From NCBI GenBank assembly GCA_021613375.1, contig CM038702.1:21228349-21292348 (forward strand): a stretch of 64,000 nucleotides of DNA. Reading direction: 5' to 3'. Below, piece by piece: positions 27,601-48,300 of this stretch. The notes beneath the pieces are model-generated. The model saw only the letters and a list, made by a program, of their open reading frames with translations, had not been told where the DNA came from and did no database searches. Made by a program: the position numbers and the translations under genes. Positions within the stretch are counted from its first letter, which is position 1. Each line of letters opens with the position of its first letter. This stretch comes from Megaleporinus macrocephalus. Its lineage: Eukaryota; Chordata; Actinopteri; Characiformes; Anostomidae.

Positions 27601-28481
27601 TCTCTTTTTAATGCAACAAAACAAACCATTGATTGTGTTTTACAGTTATGGTACACTGGAGGCGCCTCCTCATCAGCTAAAAGCCTCAGTTTCATTCTAG
27701 ACATGCTGAAGTGCAGAGTGTGCCTTTGAGCATGGTTCTTTTCCCTGAGCCGGGGTGAAGAGGTCACATAACCAGGGTTAATGGTTACCTAACATTTGAC
27801 ATGTGGGTGAGTGTGTGAGGTATGGTGAAGGGAGCATGAAGCACATAAGAGAAATGAGAGTGTGAGAGAAACAGAAAAGGATGTAGACAGAAGTTGTGAT
27901 TTGTTTTGTTGTTTTTTTGGAGTGAGAATAAGTTACGTATCCTCTACAGAGAACACACCTCCACATATTTTAATATACTATTAGAGTATCTGCTTAATTT
28001 AACATCATTATTGTACAAATTATAATGTGACAGCTGTAAAATGTGAGAAGTTGTATATTTCATGTTTTTTTCTAATGTTTTAGTGTTTATAAACTGTAAA
28101 CTGTTATTGTACATACATATGTTTGATGAGACGTGTATGATGGGATATAAATATATTGGTAAGATAAAAAATTAAGTTTTGTGGTAGAACTAGTAGTTTT
28201 CACATGTTAAAACTGATAGTACTAAATCAGATTTATTTCATCTATTATTTATGTATAGTATTTACTTCTTATGACTGATTTTTTTTAATCCATTATTTGA
28301 TCACTTGATCTGGATATTACTTTTATTTTAAATTAATTCTTTATATAGTGTATATATAGAAACTATACCATTATATCAATATATTTCACTATATATACCA
28401 CTAGTTTCTGTGCCAAAATATGCTAAATATTTTGTTTCTTATAAATAAATTCTCCAAATAGAAATATACCATTGCATCAAT

Positions 28482-28712
28482 ATATCGGTGCTGTCCAATG
28501 AAAAACTCAGTTTTTGTCAATTTCTATTTTTCTACATTAATTAAAAGTACCAGCTGCTGTTTACATTGTGGGACAATTTCATGATAAATTAATTACCAAT
28601 AGAAATGCTCTAAAATAGCTTGGAAAACATTCTGGTTCCATTGACTTCTATTAAAAGTGAAGACAGTTTTTGGCCTCTGCTGTAAAGTTGCCATTGAACA
28701 GCGACGATATAT
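28482..28712 (+). mobile_element. Family A miniature inverted-repeat element, copy 4
   Basis: The left end 'atatcggtgctgtccaatga' (from about 28482) and the right end 'ccattgaacagcgacgatat' (28691-28710) are inverted copies. The interior 'ggaaaacattctggttccat' matches the other copies. No protein is encoded. Confidence 0.75.
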
Positions 28713-30144
28713 AAATATACCCTTGGTTTCTACGCAAAATATGAATGTTCTTCTAAATAAATTTTCAATGCTGCACAGCTTTCTCAGTCACAGAGAGAGG
28801 ACTTTAAAAGGAAAGGGGGGTAGCGGTCAGGGTGAAAGCCAATTCGACATTGTTATGAATGAGATGAACACTAGTGAACGCTGGCCGTTGTTACCACATA
28901 AAGGGCCAACAATGACCCTGAGCATGGACACTGAGCTGAAGAAGAGCCATCAGAACAACAAAGAATCAGCCATAAAGCCACCACCGGCAGACAAGAGACC
29001 AGGAGAGGCTTGCTGAGGGAACGCTATGCAAAAATGCAGGTTGCAAATGAGCAGGAAGGGGAATGTGTGAGAGCAACAAAAAGGGAGGGAAAGTGAAGGA
29101 GAAAGAAAGACTAAGAGGATTGTAACATCTGAAACCCTGATGCCATTTGAATAAGAGAGAGATAGAGAGAGAGCGCAACTGAAAAGAGCAATGGTGCAGC
29201 AATGAAAAGACCTGAGCAGCTCAGATCCAGCGCGGGACTGGAATTCCAGTACACATTAATGTGCTCTTACTTGAAAGGTTAGCCAGCAGGTCAAGGACAA
29301 TGTATGCATTAACTTTATACTCCAAAAGCCAATCCTCGCAAAAAAAATAAATAAAGCGCTATGGCATCTCAATTGGAAACTCAGTCTGTAGAGCTGACCA
29401 TGCTGCACAGCATACTTTTAGTATAACACTCTTTGAATCAGGATAAGAAAATGGAAATAGAGCACAACAAGTTCACTGAACAACAAAATGTGCGAGAAGC
29501 TGAAGCACTGAAGAGATTAATATTACATAAGGATCAAAGTGAAATAAACATGTTTTAAAAGGCAGCCGGGAAAAAATGGGAACGGCATTAATTCATTTTC
29601 ATCAGTGCAAACAAAACACTTCAAAGCGATTTCTTTCTTACACATAGAAGGTCATGCCTCCAACAACAACAGCGGGGCAATAAATCTCACAAACAGCTCC
29701 AAAGCAGCAGAACAGGATCCTACTAGCCTGGAGCAAACTCAAACTTCAGAGCAACCAGCCCATTGCACACAGCACCTGACTCAGCCTGGTTCACCTGGAC
29801 TGAGATCCATATTACACATTAACTACTACGTATATTTGTAGCACTGGGATGAGTAACACATATCACCGCTGTCAGAACAAAAGCTAACAGCTTACAACAT
29901 AGTAAACGTTCATAATGAACCGACCAATAGAAATGATCCAAAAACAGTTAAAAGTCTTGTCGTACTGACTTAAATCAAAACTCTGCTTTAAGGTTCTCCT
30001 TTAAAGTTACCGCTTCTGAGACACATATATTAGAATATATAACAAAGACATGCTTTCTGGATCTTCTAGAAAATGCTGTGCATGGAGAACACTCGGACAA
30101 TCACTTCATGCAACACCACAGCACTGTATGAGTAAGCGTCTTAC

Positions 30145-33100
30145 CTGTGACGGACACTTTCATAGTAGCCTCCAACGGCCTGTTATTGTCCAGATCCTTG
30201 CTCAGTTTCAGCTCTCCAGTATCCGGATTCAGGATTAGCAGGTTAAGCTCATTCCCCTCCACAAAGCTATACTTCAGTTTATCTGACACATCCGGATCAT
30301 GAGCTGGTACCTTCCCTATAACCCCCATGGGAAAGCTGTTGGACTTATTGGTCACGTAGTTGTTGAAGATGATCTCAAAATTCTGCAGGACAGGTTCATT
30401 GTCATTAACATCAACCAGACGGATGTGGACAGTGGCCCTGCTGACCAGCGGCGCAGATGTGGCTTGCACTACTATCACGTACTCTGTCTTGGTCTCGTAG
30501 TCTAAATCCGTGAGCGCCTTTAGGTCCCCGGTGAAGATATCCAAGTCGAACACCTCAGGTATGTTTCCTTCCACTATCTGGTACATGATCTGAGCATTGG
30601 TTCCTTCGTCCGGGTCCGTAGCAGTAATCCGGGCCACCACAGAGTCGACGGGACTGTTCTCCTTGACGTCGATATACAGCTCATCCTTCTCAAACACTGG
30701 AGCGTTGTCATTGATGTCCAGCACTGACACCTGGATCTCCACCTCAGCTTTGAGTGGAGGAACTCCTCTGTCTACTGCATAGGCTCTCAGGTTGTACACA
30801 GGAACGTTCTCCCTGTCCAGCTTACGGTTGGTTCTGATGATGCCTGAGAACTGCTCAATGATGAAGTCTCCCTCGCCATCATCGCCGCCCTGGAAGGTGT
30901 AACTCACCCTGCCGTTGGAGCCCGAGTCTCGGTCTGACGCGGAGATTTGCAGGACGCTGGTGAACTGAGGGGCGTCTTCAAACACAGTGCCTTGGTACTT
31001 CTCTCGGCCAAACTGAGGGGCATTATCGTTAGCGTCCTCCACGATGATCTCCACGTAGGTGGTGTCCGACTTTTGGGGGATGCCGTTATCCCGAGCAATG
31101 ATAGCCAACGTGTAAGAAGCCTGATCCTCATAATCGATCTCCATCTGTGTGGTGATGGCACCCGTGTCTGGGTCGATCTTAAACTGTGGCACGTTGTCCT
31201 CCATGGTGTAGGTGATGCGTGCATTCTCACCTGTGTCCTCATCTGTGGCACTGATGACCACTACAGTTGACCCGATTGGCTTGTCCTCGCTGATCAGAAC
31301 CTGGTAGTTGGCGTTCTGGAACACAGGCCTGTGCGTGTTAGCGTCGGTGACGTTGATGAAGACCTGAGCTGTGTCGTAGCGAGTGCCGTCTGAAGCAGTG
31401 ATGGTCAGAACGTACTGACGCTCTTGTTTATAATCCAGCGGCAAAGCCAAGGTGATCAGGCCGCCGCCACTCTGGCTGGTGATAGCAAACCTGTTCCGGG
31501 TGTTGCCGCTGGATATCTGATAGGACACCACGCTGTTGATGTCCCGGTCCACAGCTGTCACCGTCAGCACGCTGGTCCCCACCAGGGCGTCCTCGTTGAT
31601 TTTCAGTGAGTACACCTTTTCTGTGAAGGTGGGCACGTTGTCGTTCACGTCCAGCACTGTGATGCTAACGCTAGCAGAAGAGGACATCGCAGGAATTCCG
31701 TTATCTTTGGCTTCTACTCCAAAGGTGTAAAAGTCTGTGGTTTCTCTGTCCAGCTCAATGCTGACTGTGACCCAGCCCGTGCTGTTGTTGATGGTGAAGG
31801 GGAAGCCGGGGGAGGTGTCCGTGAGGCGGTAATCCAAGCGGGCATTCTCCCCAGAGTCCGAGTCAATAGCCTGGATGTGAATTACTGAGTATCCAATGGG
31901 CACGTTCTCTAAAACAGTGGCCTGGAAGGGAGTGCTTACGAACATGGGGGCGTTATCGTTCACATCAATGACTTGTACAATCACTATTCCCGTGCTGTTG
32001 ATGAGAGGAGGCCTGCCTCCATCCTGGGCCTTGATACGCAGGTTGTACTCCCTGTTTGTCTCATAATCCAGTGGATTGATAACATCAATGACACCGGTTG
32101 GCGAGTGAATGTAGAACTGGCCCCTCACGTTGCCGTTGATTATGCTATAATGAACTTTGGCATTGTTGCCCTCATCGCGGTCAGTGGCATTCACCTGAGC
32201 CACCTTGGTGTTGACGGGCACATTCTCAGGCACCTGTACCACATACCTCTTCTCGCTAAACTGAGGATAGTTGTCATTCTCATCTTCTACCGTTATATGC
32301 ACGGTGGCGGTCGCGCTGAGTGGCCCCGGGTCCTTCCCTTGGTCATTTGCCTCCACTATCAAGAGATACTGCGCCATGGTCTCCCTGTCGGGGCGCACCC
32401 TGACTTTCACGAGCCCGTTGCGCGAGTCTATCTCGAAAACGGAGTTCACGCCGTCGCCGTTCACAATCTTATAGATCATGTTGGCGTTGGAGGGCGCGTC
32501 ATCATCGGTGGCCCTCACGGTCATCACCTCAAAGCCCACTTCTACATTCTCGCGGATGCTGACCCTGTATTCGGTCTGCTCGAAAACAGGCCCGTGGTCA
32601 TTGGTGTCGCTGACGGTGACTGTGAGGTACGACGTGGCCGAGCGCTGGGGCGTACCGCCGTCTGTGGCGGTCACTTTAAAAACATGGGTGTCCTTGAATT
32701 CCCTGTCCAAGCGCCTCATTGTTTCGATGCTCCCCGTCTCCTTGTTTATCCGAAAGTAGTCGCTGGATCTGCTGTCGAACATAGCCTCCATGCCGTACTC
32801 TATTCTCCCAGCCTCTCCGCTGTCTGCGTCAGTGGCCTTGAGCGTGATAACATGCGTTCCCTCGGGTTCGTTCTCGGGAACGGACACCTGATAACTGGGC
32901 AACTGGAAAACCGGAGCCGAATTCACAGCCCTCCTCCTCCTCCTGCGCAACTTCCATTTGTGGGACGTGTGTTGACCCCTGGAGGGGTCGGCTGCGATGA
33001 GCCACAGGCTGATGTGCACGGAGATGTGGCCCAATGCGCACACCACCTCCTTCTCCTCTCTCCTCTCCCCTCTGGACAAACAGTAGTCATGCTCACTGAA

Positions 33101-33667
33101 TAAACTCCCATCAGAAAGAAACGCACCGAAGTCCTTCGCAGTGCACCAATGACGAGAGGAATCCTGGGGTGTGCGACGCGCAAAGGCCGGCACGTAGTCC
33201 TCGAGCCGGAGGAGCAGCACACCTGAGGACAAGCAGGAGGTCTCTCCCAAAGTATAATGAAAGTGGACGTGCACATCGCGCGCGCGGCTCTTTCTCCTGC
33301 GCTTGACGAAGCAGTCCTGGCCGTGCAGGTACACGTTAAAGCGCGTGCGCACGAAGTCCTCCGAGGTGCGGGACTTAATTTCGAAGTTCAGAGGAACCGG
33401 GTAGCTCTCGCCGAGGCTCGCGCAGTCCGCCTCGCGCGCGAGACTCACCTCGCCGTCCCGCTCGTGCACTTTCACTAAATCCCAGCTCCTGGACCTCGGA
33501 GACGAAGTCCTGTCAAGCGCGTAAGTCCAGCCAGGTCCGAGCGAAAGGTTCGCCAAAGCGGCCCCGGCGTGTAAAGTGTCCGACAGATGCAGGTCGAAAG
33601 CTCCACAGAGAGAAAAAGCCGGACCGAGGAGGAGAAGAAACCACGTCCAGCACACGGCCACCTCCAT
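30145..33667 (-). CDS. celsr1: celsr1 exon 1: cadherin EGF LAG seven-pass G-type receptor 1 (N-terminal part)
   Basis: CELSR1 is an adhesion GPCR of the Flamingo/Starry night type. It forms homophilic contacts between cells and directs planar cell polarity. This exon gives 1174 codons plus one base. A hydrophobic signal peptide occupies residues 1-24. A family-specific N-terminal region follows, then a six-arginine run (241-246), then nine cadherin repeats from about residue 250 to the exon end. The linkers read DTNDHGP, DENDNYP, DVNDNAP, DVNDNVP, DANTHRP, DANDNAP, DINDNAP and DVNDNEP. The fifth is non-canonical, as I recall it also being in mammalian CELSR1. The donor follows ...VSVT, where I recall the mammalian first exon ending too. 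I chose the ATG at 33667 because the signal peptide follows directly; an in-frame ATG 13 codons upstream (33706) is possible. EGF, laminin-G, GAIN and membrane exons lie outside the window. Linkage to trmu favours celsr1 over celsr2/3; the a or b teleost copy is undetermined. Confidence 0.95.
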
Positions 33668-34080
33668 GCTTCGAAAAGAGGTGGGGAATAAAAACCACAC
33701 CGACACTCCGCTCTCCCCAAACTTGTGTATCCAAACTCCAAACGCGCGTCCTCACCTCTTCTTCTCCCAACACCTGGACTTTCTCTTATCCTTCATGGTA
33801 GTTCTCTCAGCGCCGAAAGAAGAAAGAGGGAGAGGAGAACATAAGGCTCGCACACTTACTCACGCGTACGCGCGCTCCTCCCGGAGGATCCATAGGCTGC
33901 GATGTCACTCCGTCCACGATAAGTTTTAAATGACGACAAAATGGCTCCTCCGCGCGCGTCTCCTCCTCCCCCTCCTCCTCCTCCTCCTCCTCCCTCTGTG
34001 GGTGATTAGCATAAACCTGCTGTGAGCAGCCTTCTCCCGGGGGTTGGTGGAGGTGTGGGGGGGGGGTCACTACCTAAACT
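33668..34080 (-). promoter_or_regulatory. celsr1: celsr1 5' flank, CpG-rich with (CCT)n tract
   Basis: CpG density is high from the start of exon 1 through about 33960 ('cacgcgtacgcgcgctcctc' at about 33861), unlike the AT-rich surroundings. A (CCT/CTC)n tract lies at 33957-33993. This fits a CpG-island promoter with the 5'UTR. No TATA box is placed with confidence. Confidence 0.55.
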
Positions 34081-36513
34081 CACCTTACCTCTCTAGCCCT
34101 CCTCTAACTTAAACCCCCCACACACAGCTCACCTCAACACCTACATTACTTCACAACGTACCTAACCACGTACACAACAGCTTAACACACAACAACCGGC
34201 CTCACACGTGAATTCACACGTAGAACGAGAGGTTTTAAACTTTGAGAGCAGGTTAAGACTTAAAGGGGAACTCCGCCGACTTTTCAAACACTTCTCCAGA
34301 ATGAAAGGGCTGAGATGTAAACAGTCGTTCAGAGAGGTCGGGTGTGAAGCGCTTTGTTCTAGAGAGTCTCACCGAGAATTGTTCACTGTGGTGGAACCAG
34401 GCGTCTCGGTTAGTTAAAGGGGAAATTCACCGAGTTGTCAAAATTTCGGTTTAATCAAACAAAGTCGTTTAGGTTGCTTTGGTGTGAAAATGGTTCGTTA
34501 GCAGAGAGTCTTAAAGACACTTTACAGGACCAGGAATCCTGATGCAAATGCATTTTATATAGTATCCAAAACACCAGTGAACCTACACGTGTCTTCATGT
34601 GCTATATATTGTAATATTAATGGTATAAAATATATTTTAAAAAAATCTTAATCTAAAAAAATTATTTTAGTGCACGTAAACTCCACAGACGTCTGGTTCC
34701 TATCACCAACACTTTGAACTAATCTGACTCTTGTACTCTAGAACAAAGAGTTCAAAACCAATCCCATCTTTAATTATACAGAAGTTTCGAAAAGTTGGCT
34801 GTGTTTCCCTTTAATACCTCTAAAAGTTACATCAAAGAAAGTAAACACAGTAATTCGATTTATGCTGCTTTATGCTGATGACATGTTTTTTATATTTTTT
34901 ATAATAGTGTTGTATATATACATTAAACGTTTTTAAATGTATGTATGTGTATATGTAATATATATTAAAAAACATTAAATACATTACTTAGAATTGACCT
35001 TATTAGTTATGTGAAAACTTCCCAGCTCAGCTTAATTTGCCTAACAATAGACTGTTAGTTCTAGTGGCTCTTGTTATTCAGCTGTATATACGTGCTGTTG
35101 TAAACTCAAACAAAATAGAGGGCAATCATTCTCATTCTCAATACTACAATAATATCTTATAATGCTGCATTAAAACAAGAATTTAAAACAAGAATAATAA
35201 ATAACATTTTTAATATTACATGTTTGAATTGTGTGTAAATTCTTTGTGGTACCCACAGTAAACAAACACTTTAAATACATTAATACATGTTCTATATTAA
35301 TATGGCTAATTAAGGGTAATATATAATTATATTATATAAATATATATATATATATATATATTTAATATAACACATGCAATTTAAAATCATAAGCAAATCT
35401 GTGTTCAGCAGTAACAGCAGTAAGAGCTTTTTTAATTATGCATTTATTGGTTATTATTATGGAACATGTGTTCTGTTTATGTGTTGGACAGTAAAATGCA
35501 GTGATATAATAAATTGTTTGTTTAATTTATTTGTGACGATATGAAATTCATTAATTGGGCTGGACGGCACCCGCGCTGCGCGGACACACCTGAGCCGCGC
35601 GCTCCCTCTAGTGGCGAACAGCAGATGTTGCGCTTTTCAATATCAAATATCGTCACAACTTTACAGGAGAGGCCAAAAACACATTGTACTTTAAATGGAA
35701 GTCAATGGAACCAGAATTTCTTCCAAATGATTTTGGAGCATTTCTATTGGTCCGTTCGTCATTATTTTTTTACACAATGTAAACGGCGGCTGTCGTGTTT
35801 AGATGATGTTGCAAAATGAATAATGACAAAAATAGAGATACGTTTTCTCTGGACAGCAGCGATATGCTGATGTTCAGTTAGTTCAGTGTAGACCCTGAGT
35901 TGTCTGTACATTATGAGCTGATGCAGATGGACGGAAGGATGGATGGATTCCTAGTTTTTTGAAGAAAAGAGCAGTCGCAGAACCTGTTTATCAAAGGCTG
36001 CCAAATCTCATTTACATATTTGCCACTGCTTCCGCTCTTAGAGCATTCCTTACAAACAAACAGGTAAAGAAATCAAATACCTTAAATATGTTGTTTTGTA
36101 AACACCACAAAACAAATGTAAACAAAGGTAAATATTTATGGTTCAAAATACAGCAGATATTCCAAGATAGCAAACAATAGGCCTCCACAAAAAAGGTACT
36201 TAAATAGTTAAATGTTTAATATTTACATTAAAATATAATCAGTGTGGTCTGACACAATATCCAGACAGGAAAACAACATACACATGTCATCACGTCATAA
36301 CACTGAGGCTCATAACATATTCCATTTCCTTTAAAAGGCCTGGCCTCAATGACGACTTCAAATGACAGTCAGTAAAAATGTTTTTTTAAATGCTGATGTA
36401 CGTCTCAGAGTTTCGGCTCTCCACTGAAAGGTCTGTGCTGCATGCCAGTGCTCCCAGTAAGAATGCACTTAGGAGTTTGGGCGTCTGGGAGTGTTGTTCT
36501 GCGCTGGCTCGTT
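34081..36513. other. Intergenic DNA between celsr1 and trmu
   Basis: No gene is seen. It contains repeats of the 'taaaggggaa' type (34261 and 34416), family C copy 3 (about 34550-34760), a (TA)n run at 35337-35361, family A copy 5 (35648-35865), a fragment containing 'ccctctagtggcgaa' near 35605, and the probable trmu 3'UTR below 36514. Confidence 0.5.
35648..35865 (-). mobile_element. Family A miniature element, copy 5
   Basis: It runs from 'tatcgtcacaactttacagg' to 'tctggacagcagcgatatgc', with the interior 'ggagcatttctattggtccg' shared with copies 1 and 6. A detached end-like string 'tgacgatatgaa' at 35533 suggests a nested or interrupted insertion. Confidence 0.65.
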
Positions 36514-44255
<7,742 letters not shown>

Positions 44256-45355
44256 GATTTTCACTCCGAGTCTTTATAAACATGAAACTGTAATATTTCA
44301 TATCAGCGGTCATGCCGTTCTGATAGGCTTCCCCATGTTTGCGGCCCCGACTGAAACATCATCCGGCTGGAAACACATCTAGAAATAGTTCCGAGTGGCT
44401 TTTCCCACGACACCAGCCGCCGCCGCACCAAGCAAGTTTGGTTCAAAGTCTAACTTATGCACGCTGAATATTCCTAATATAACTACGGTAAGTTTTGGAA
44501 CGGAAGACCTGCTTTTTTTAACCAAGTGTTATTATTTGATTAGTAGACTGAGACCAATGGAAATGACTGACTTAACATTCGTGCTGAATTGCATGAGCTG
44601 CCTTCGTTGTGTCATCTGCACTGTTCCCACTATACACTGTTCAAAAGCTGCAAACTGTGCTTGAATATAGAACTGAGTAGAGTATTTGGTCAATGCATAT
44701 ATAACATGAATGCAGCAACGCAATAAAGCACTGAAACAAAACCAATAATATGTGTGTATATACACTACTGCTCAAAAGTTTGTGATCACAGTGAAATGTT
44801 CTTGTTTTCAATGGAGTATCTTCCTTCCTTAACACAACAATGGACTGACGGGTCTCTAAAGAAAGTTGTTTCTTTCTGGCCATTTTGAGTCGGTCAGCAA
44901 GCCATCAACTGCTGATGCTTCAGATACTAAACTAACCTAGAATGTTGTTCTCCCTTTTATACTCACTTATTAGTAGAATGTTTTTCAGCTGTGCATCACA
45001 ATTGAGCAAGAGTGTCCTAACAACCAATTAGCCCAATAACATCCTTAACTTGGATTGGCGGCCGTACCAGGAGATTTAGACAGAGGACTGAGAATTGCCG
45101 ATAATAGGACTATATGCAAAATAAGCCTCTATACAAAAATAGACTTTAATACAAACATTTTTATTCTTTAAAAATCATCTGATACACTTAAATTCATTGT
45201 GAAATGGACAATATTGTTTGTGAATTGCATGAAAATTGCATAAAATAAAATTCTAAAGTGATAGTGTATATATATTTCCAATTGCAATGGCAGTAGTGGA
45301 GATAGACTGTTTGTCTAGATTGCTTCAACATAGTTTATGCTGTTCTCGCAGCACA
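44256..45355. promoter_or_regulatory. Divergent intergenic region, trmu / racemase-like gene
   Basis: About 1.1 kb separates the two start codons, which face away from each other. The segment nearest trmu (44256-44520) is the least AT-rich part and probably carries the promoter. The remainder holds a complete transposon copy (44761-45270) that ends 85 bp before the racemase-like start codon. Confidence 0.5.
44761..45270 (+). mobile_element. Non-autonomous Tc1-like element E, copy 2
   Basis: It is the same element as 37007-37525 in the same orientation, starting 'tacactactgctcaaaagtt' and ending in 'aaagtgatagtgtata'. The right terminal repeat has lost about 17 bp. On the minus strand, MARKKQLSLETRQSIVVLRK resembles the start of a Tc1-type transposase DNA-binding domain. 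It lies in the region shared by the 5' ends of two genes. Confidence 0.8.
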
Positions 45356-48300
45356 ATGGAGGACCAGACAGCAGACAGCATTACTCTCCAGATTCTTCAA
45401 GAAGCACGGGACACAGTCACTTCCAGCCCTTTGGGAGTGATAAACACCCCCATGATCCCCTGGCGCCAGACCACCTTGCCACCCCACATGCCTTGCAACA
45501 TTCATCTCAAGCTGGAGAACATGCAGATGACTGGTTGGTTTATTTGAATGCACATGTTTACAGCAAAATGCCGGAAAAGTTCTATTTTATAGTTTTAGTA
45601 TATTTCGATGTTCTGTTTCAGAGTTTTGTTCCAAATTGTGTTTTGTCCCAAAGATCTATTTTAAAAATTCTCTTCTGTTCAAATTCTTGGTTAAGGAACT
45701 GCACTTAATCAAACTCACATCTCCAAGAGACATGCAATGGCTATACCTTCCTGCAGCTTCCTGCCTAGTCCACTACTCGCTGTGCAGTTTGAGGGTCTCT
45801 TCAACCTCTTTAATCTATAACCTCATTATAAAGGATCTAGATGTTCTTAATAAATGTTATAACACAAATATGTAGCAGCATAACCACAATCTGTTACTTT
45901 GCCCATATTGTGCAGCCCTTGTTTGATCCTGTTTGATGATTTAAAGCCACTGAGTTGCATATTTGAGGCCAAATCTCTTTACTGAGTCTGTATTTGCAAC
46001 ATGTATGTGAGTTGGATTTAGTATAAGCAAAATGACAAAACATAACGTAAATCCAAAATTGCTGTTATTCTTTTTCAGGTTATTTGTTATTATTCCACTT
46101 TTTTCTCACCAACAGGGTCATTTAAAATCAGGGGTGTTGCAAATCAGTTTGCCCGCCAATCCAAAGGTGGTCACTTTGTGACTATGTCTGCTGGGAATTA
46201 TGGGAAGTCCTTTGCATTCGCCTCCAAACACTATGGAACAAAAGGCAAAGTGGTGATGCCTGAAACAGCCCCCGTGTCCAGATCTATTCTAATACAAGTA
46301 AGATCCTGCTCTGCCTCATGCAATCAAATACTTGTATAGTACTTGCTGTGCCACTTTACTCAAATTCATGATATACCAACAGAGTTTCGGTATTGAGGTT
46401 GAGCGAGTGCCGACATCACGTCTTCTGGATGTAGTCAATCGATGCGTTCGAGAGGACAACATGACATTTTTGCATTCCTACAATGACCTAGACCTCATAG
46501 CAGGACACGCCAGGTACATCATAATACTATACTCAAGTGGATTTGTTAAATCAGTCCTGATGAATCCTTAGTCATAACAATAATTTTATTTTATACACTA
46601 TATATAGGAGTTATATATCTTTCTCTGTATTTTCTTTGTAGCTTCCAATTCAATTTCAAAAAAAGACTGTATTGCATACATATTATTTATGTACACTACC
46701 TGTTTTAGATCACTACCAGCCAAACGTTTTAGTACACTACCAGTCAAACATTTTAGATACACTACCAGTCAAACATTTTAGATACACTACCAGCCAAACG
46801 TTTTAGATACACTACCAGTCAAACGTTTTAGATACACTACCAGCCAAACGTTTTAGATACACTACCAGTCAAACGTTTTAGTAACACTACCAGTCAAACG
46901 TTTTAGATACACTACCAGTCAAACGTTTTAGTAACACTACCAGTCAAACGTTTTAGTACACTACCAGTCAAACGTTTTAGTAACACTACCAGCCAAACGT
47001 TTTAGTAACACTACCAGTCAAACGTTTTAGATACACTACCAGTCAAACGTTTTAGTACACTACCAGTCAAATGTTTTAGATACACTACCAATCAAACGTT
47101 TTAGTAACACTACCAGTCAAACGTTTTAGTAACACTACCAGTCAAACGTTTTAGTACACTACCAGTCAAACGTTTTAGTAACACTACCAGCCAAACGTTT
47201 TAGTAACACTACCAGTCAAACGTTTTAGTACACTACCAGTCAAACGTTTTAGTAACACTACCAGTCAAACGTTTTAGTACACTACCAGTCAAACGTTTTA
47301 GATACACTACCAGTCAAACGTTTTAGTAACACTACCAGTCAAACGTTTTAGTACACTACCAGTCAAACGTTTTAGTAACACTACCAGTCAAACGTTTTAG
47401 ATCACTACCAGTCAAACGTTTTAGATACACTACCAGTCAAACGTTTTAGTACACTACCAGCCAAACGTTTTAGTAACAATACCAGTCAAACGTTTTAGAT
47501 ACACTACCAGCCAAACGTTTTAGATCACTACCAGTCAAACGTTTTAGTACACTACCAGTCAAACGTTTTAGATACACTACCAGACAAACGTTTTAGAACA
47601 CTACCAGCCAAACGTTTTAGTAACACTACCAGTCAAACGTTTTAGTTCACTACCAGTCAAACGTTTTAGTACACTACCAGTCAAACGTTTTAGATCACTA
47701 CCAGTCAAACGTTTTAGTACACTACCAGTCAAACGTTTTAGATACACTACCAGTCAAACGTTTTAGTACACTACCAGTCAAACGTTTTAGTAACACTACC
47801 AGTCAAACGTTTTAGTACACTACCAGTCAAACGTTTTAGTAACACTACCAGCCAAACGTTTTAGTTACACTACCAGCCAAACGTTTTAGTAAAACTACCA
47901 GTCAAACGTTTTAGTACACTACCAGTCAAACGTTTTAGTAACACTACCAGTCAAACGTTTTAGTAACACTACCAGCCAAACGTTTTAGTAACACTACCAG
48001 CCAGACGTTTTAGATACACTACCAGTCAAACGTTTTAGTAACACTACCAGCCAGACGTTTTAGATACACTACCAGTCAAACGTTTTAGATCACTACCAAC
48101 CAGACGTTTTAGATACACTACCAGTCAAACGTTTTAGATCACTACCAACCAGACGTTTTAGATACACTACCAGTCAAACGTTTTAGTAACACTACCAGTC
48201 AAACGTTTTAGTACACTACCAGCCAAACGTTTTAGTAACACTACCAGTCAAACGTTTTAGTAACACTACCAGTCAAACGTTTTAGTAACACTACCAGCCA

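Larger units (their letters stand above)
1..30144 (-). other. celsr1: celsr1 intron 1 (partial, no coding exon recognised)
   Basis: The donor site of celsr1 exon 1 lies at 30143-30144 (minus strand, gtaag). No EGF, laminin-G, GAIN or seven-pass exon of celsr1 was recognised on the minus strand down to position 1. I therefore read the whole stretch as intron 1, which is also very long in mammals. It is AT-rich and full of repeats listed separately. Most of the rest looks like plain intronic DNA. Short open frames here have no recognisable domains and overlap low-complexity tracts, so none is called as a gene. A small second exon could have been missed by eye. Confidence 0.75.
26450..30144. other. 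3'-most visible part of celsr1 intron 1 nearest exon 1
   Basis: This stretch holds family C copy (27280-27600), a diverged family D fragment (27890-28060), family A copy 4 (28482-28712) and a degraded family A fragment (29911-30030). I see no exon. A purine-rich patch lies at 29050-29175. Confidence 0.45.

Noticed and set aside
31973..33103. Plus-strand frame of 376 codons
   Set aside because: It is antisense to celsr1 exon 1 in a GC-rich coding region and has no recognisable domain.
45287..45355. Upstream in-frame ATG (45287) as start of the racemase-like gene
   Set aside because: It would begin only 17 bp after a transposon end and adds 23 residues with no family counterpart. It cannot be fully excluded.
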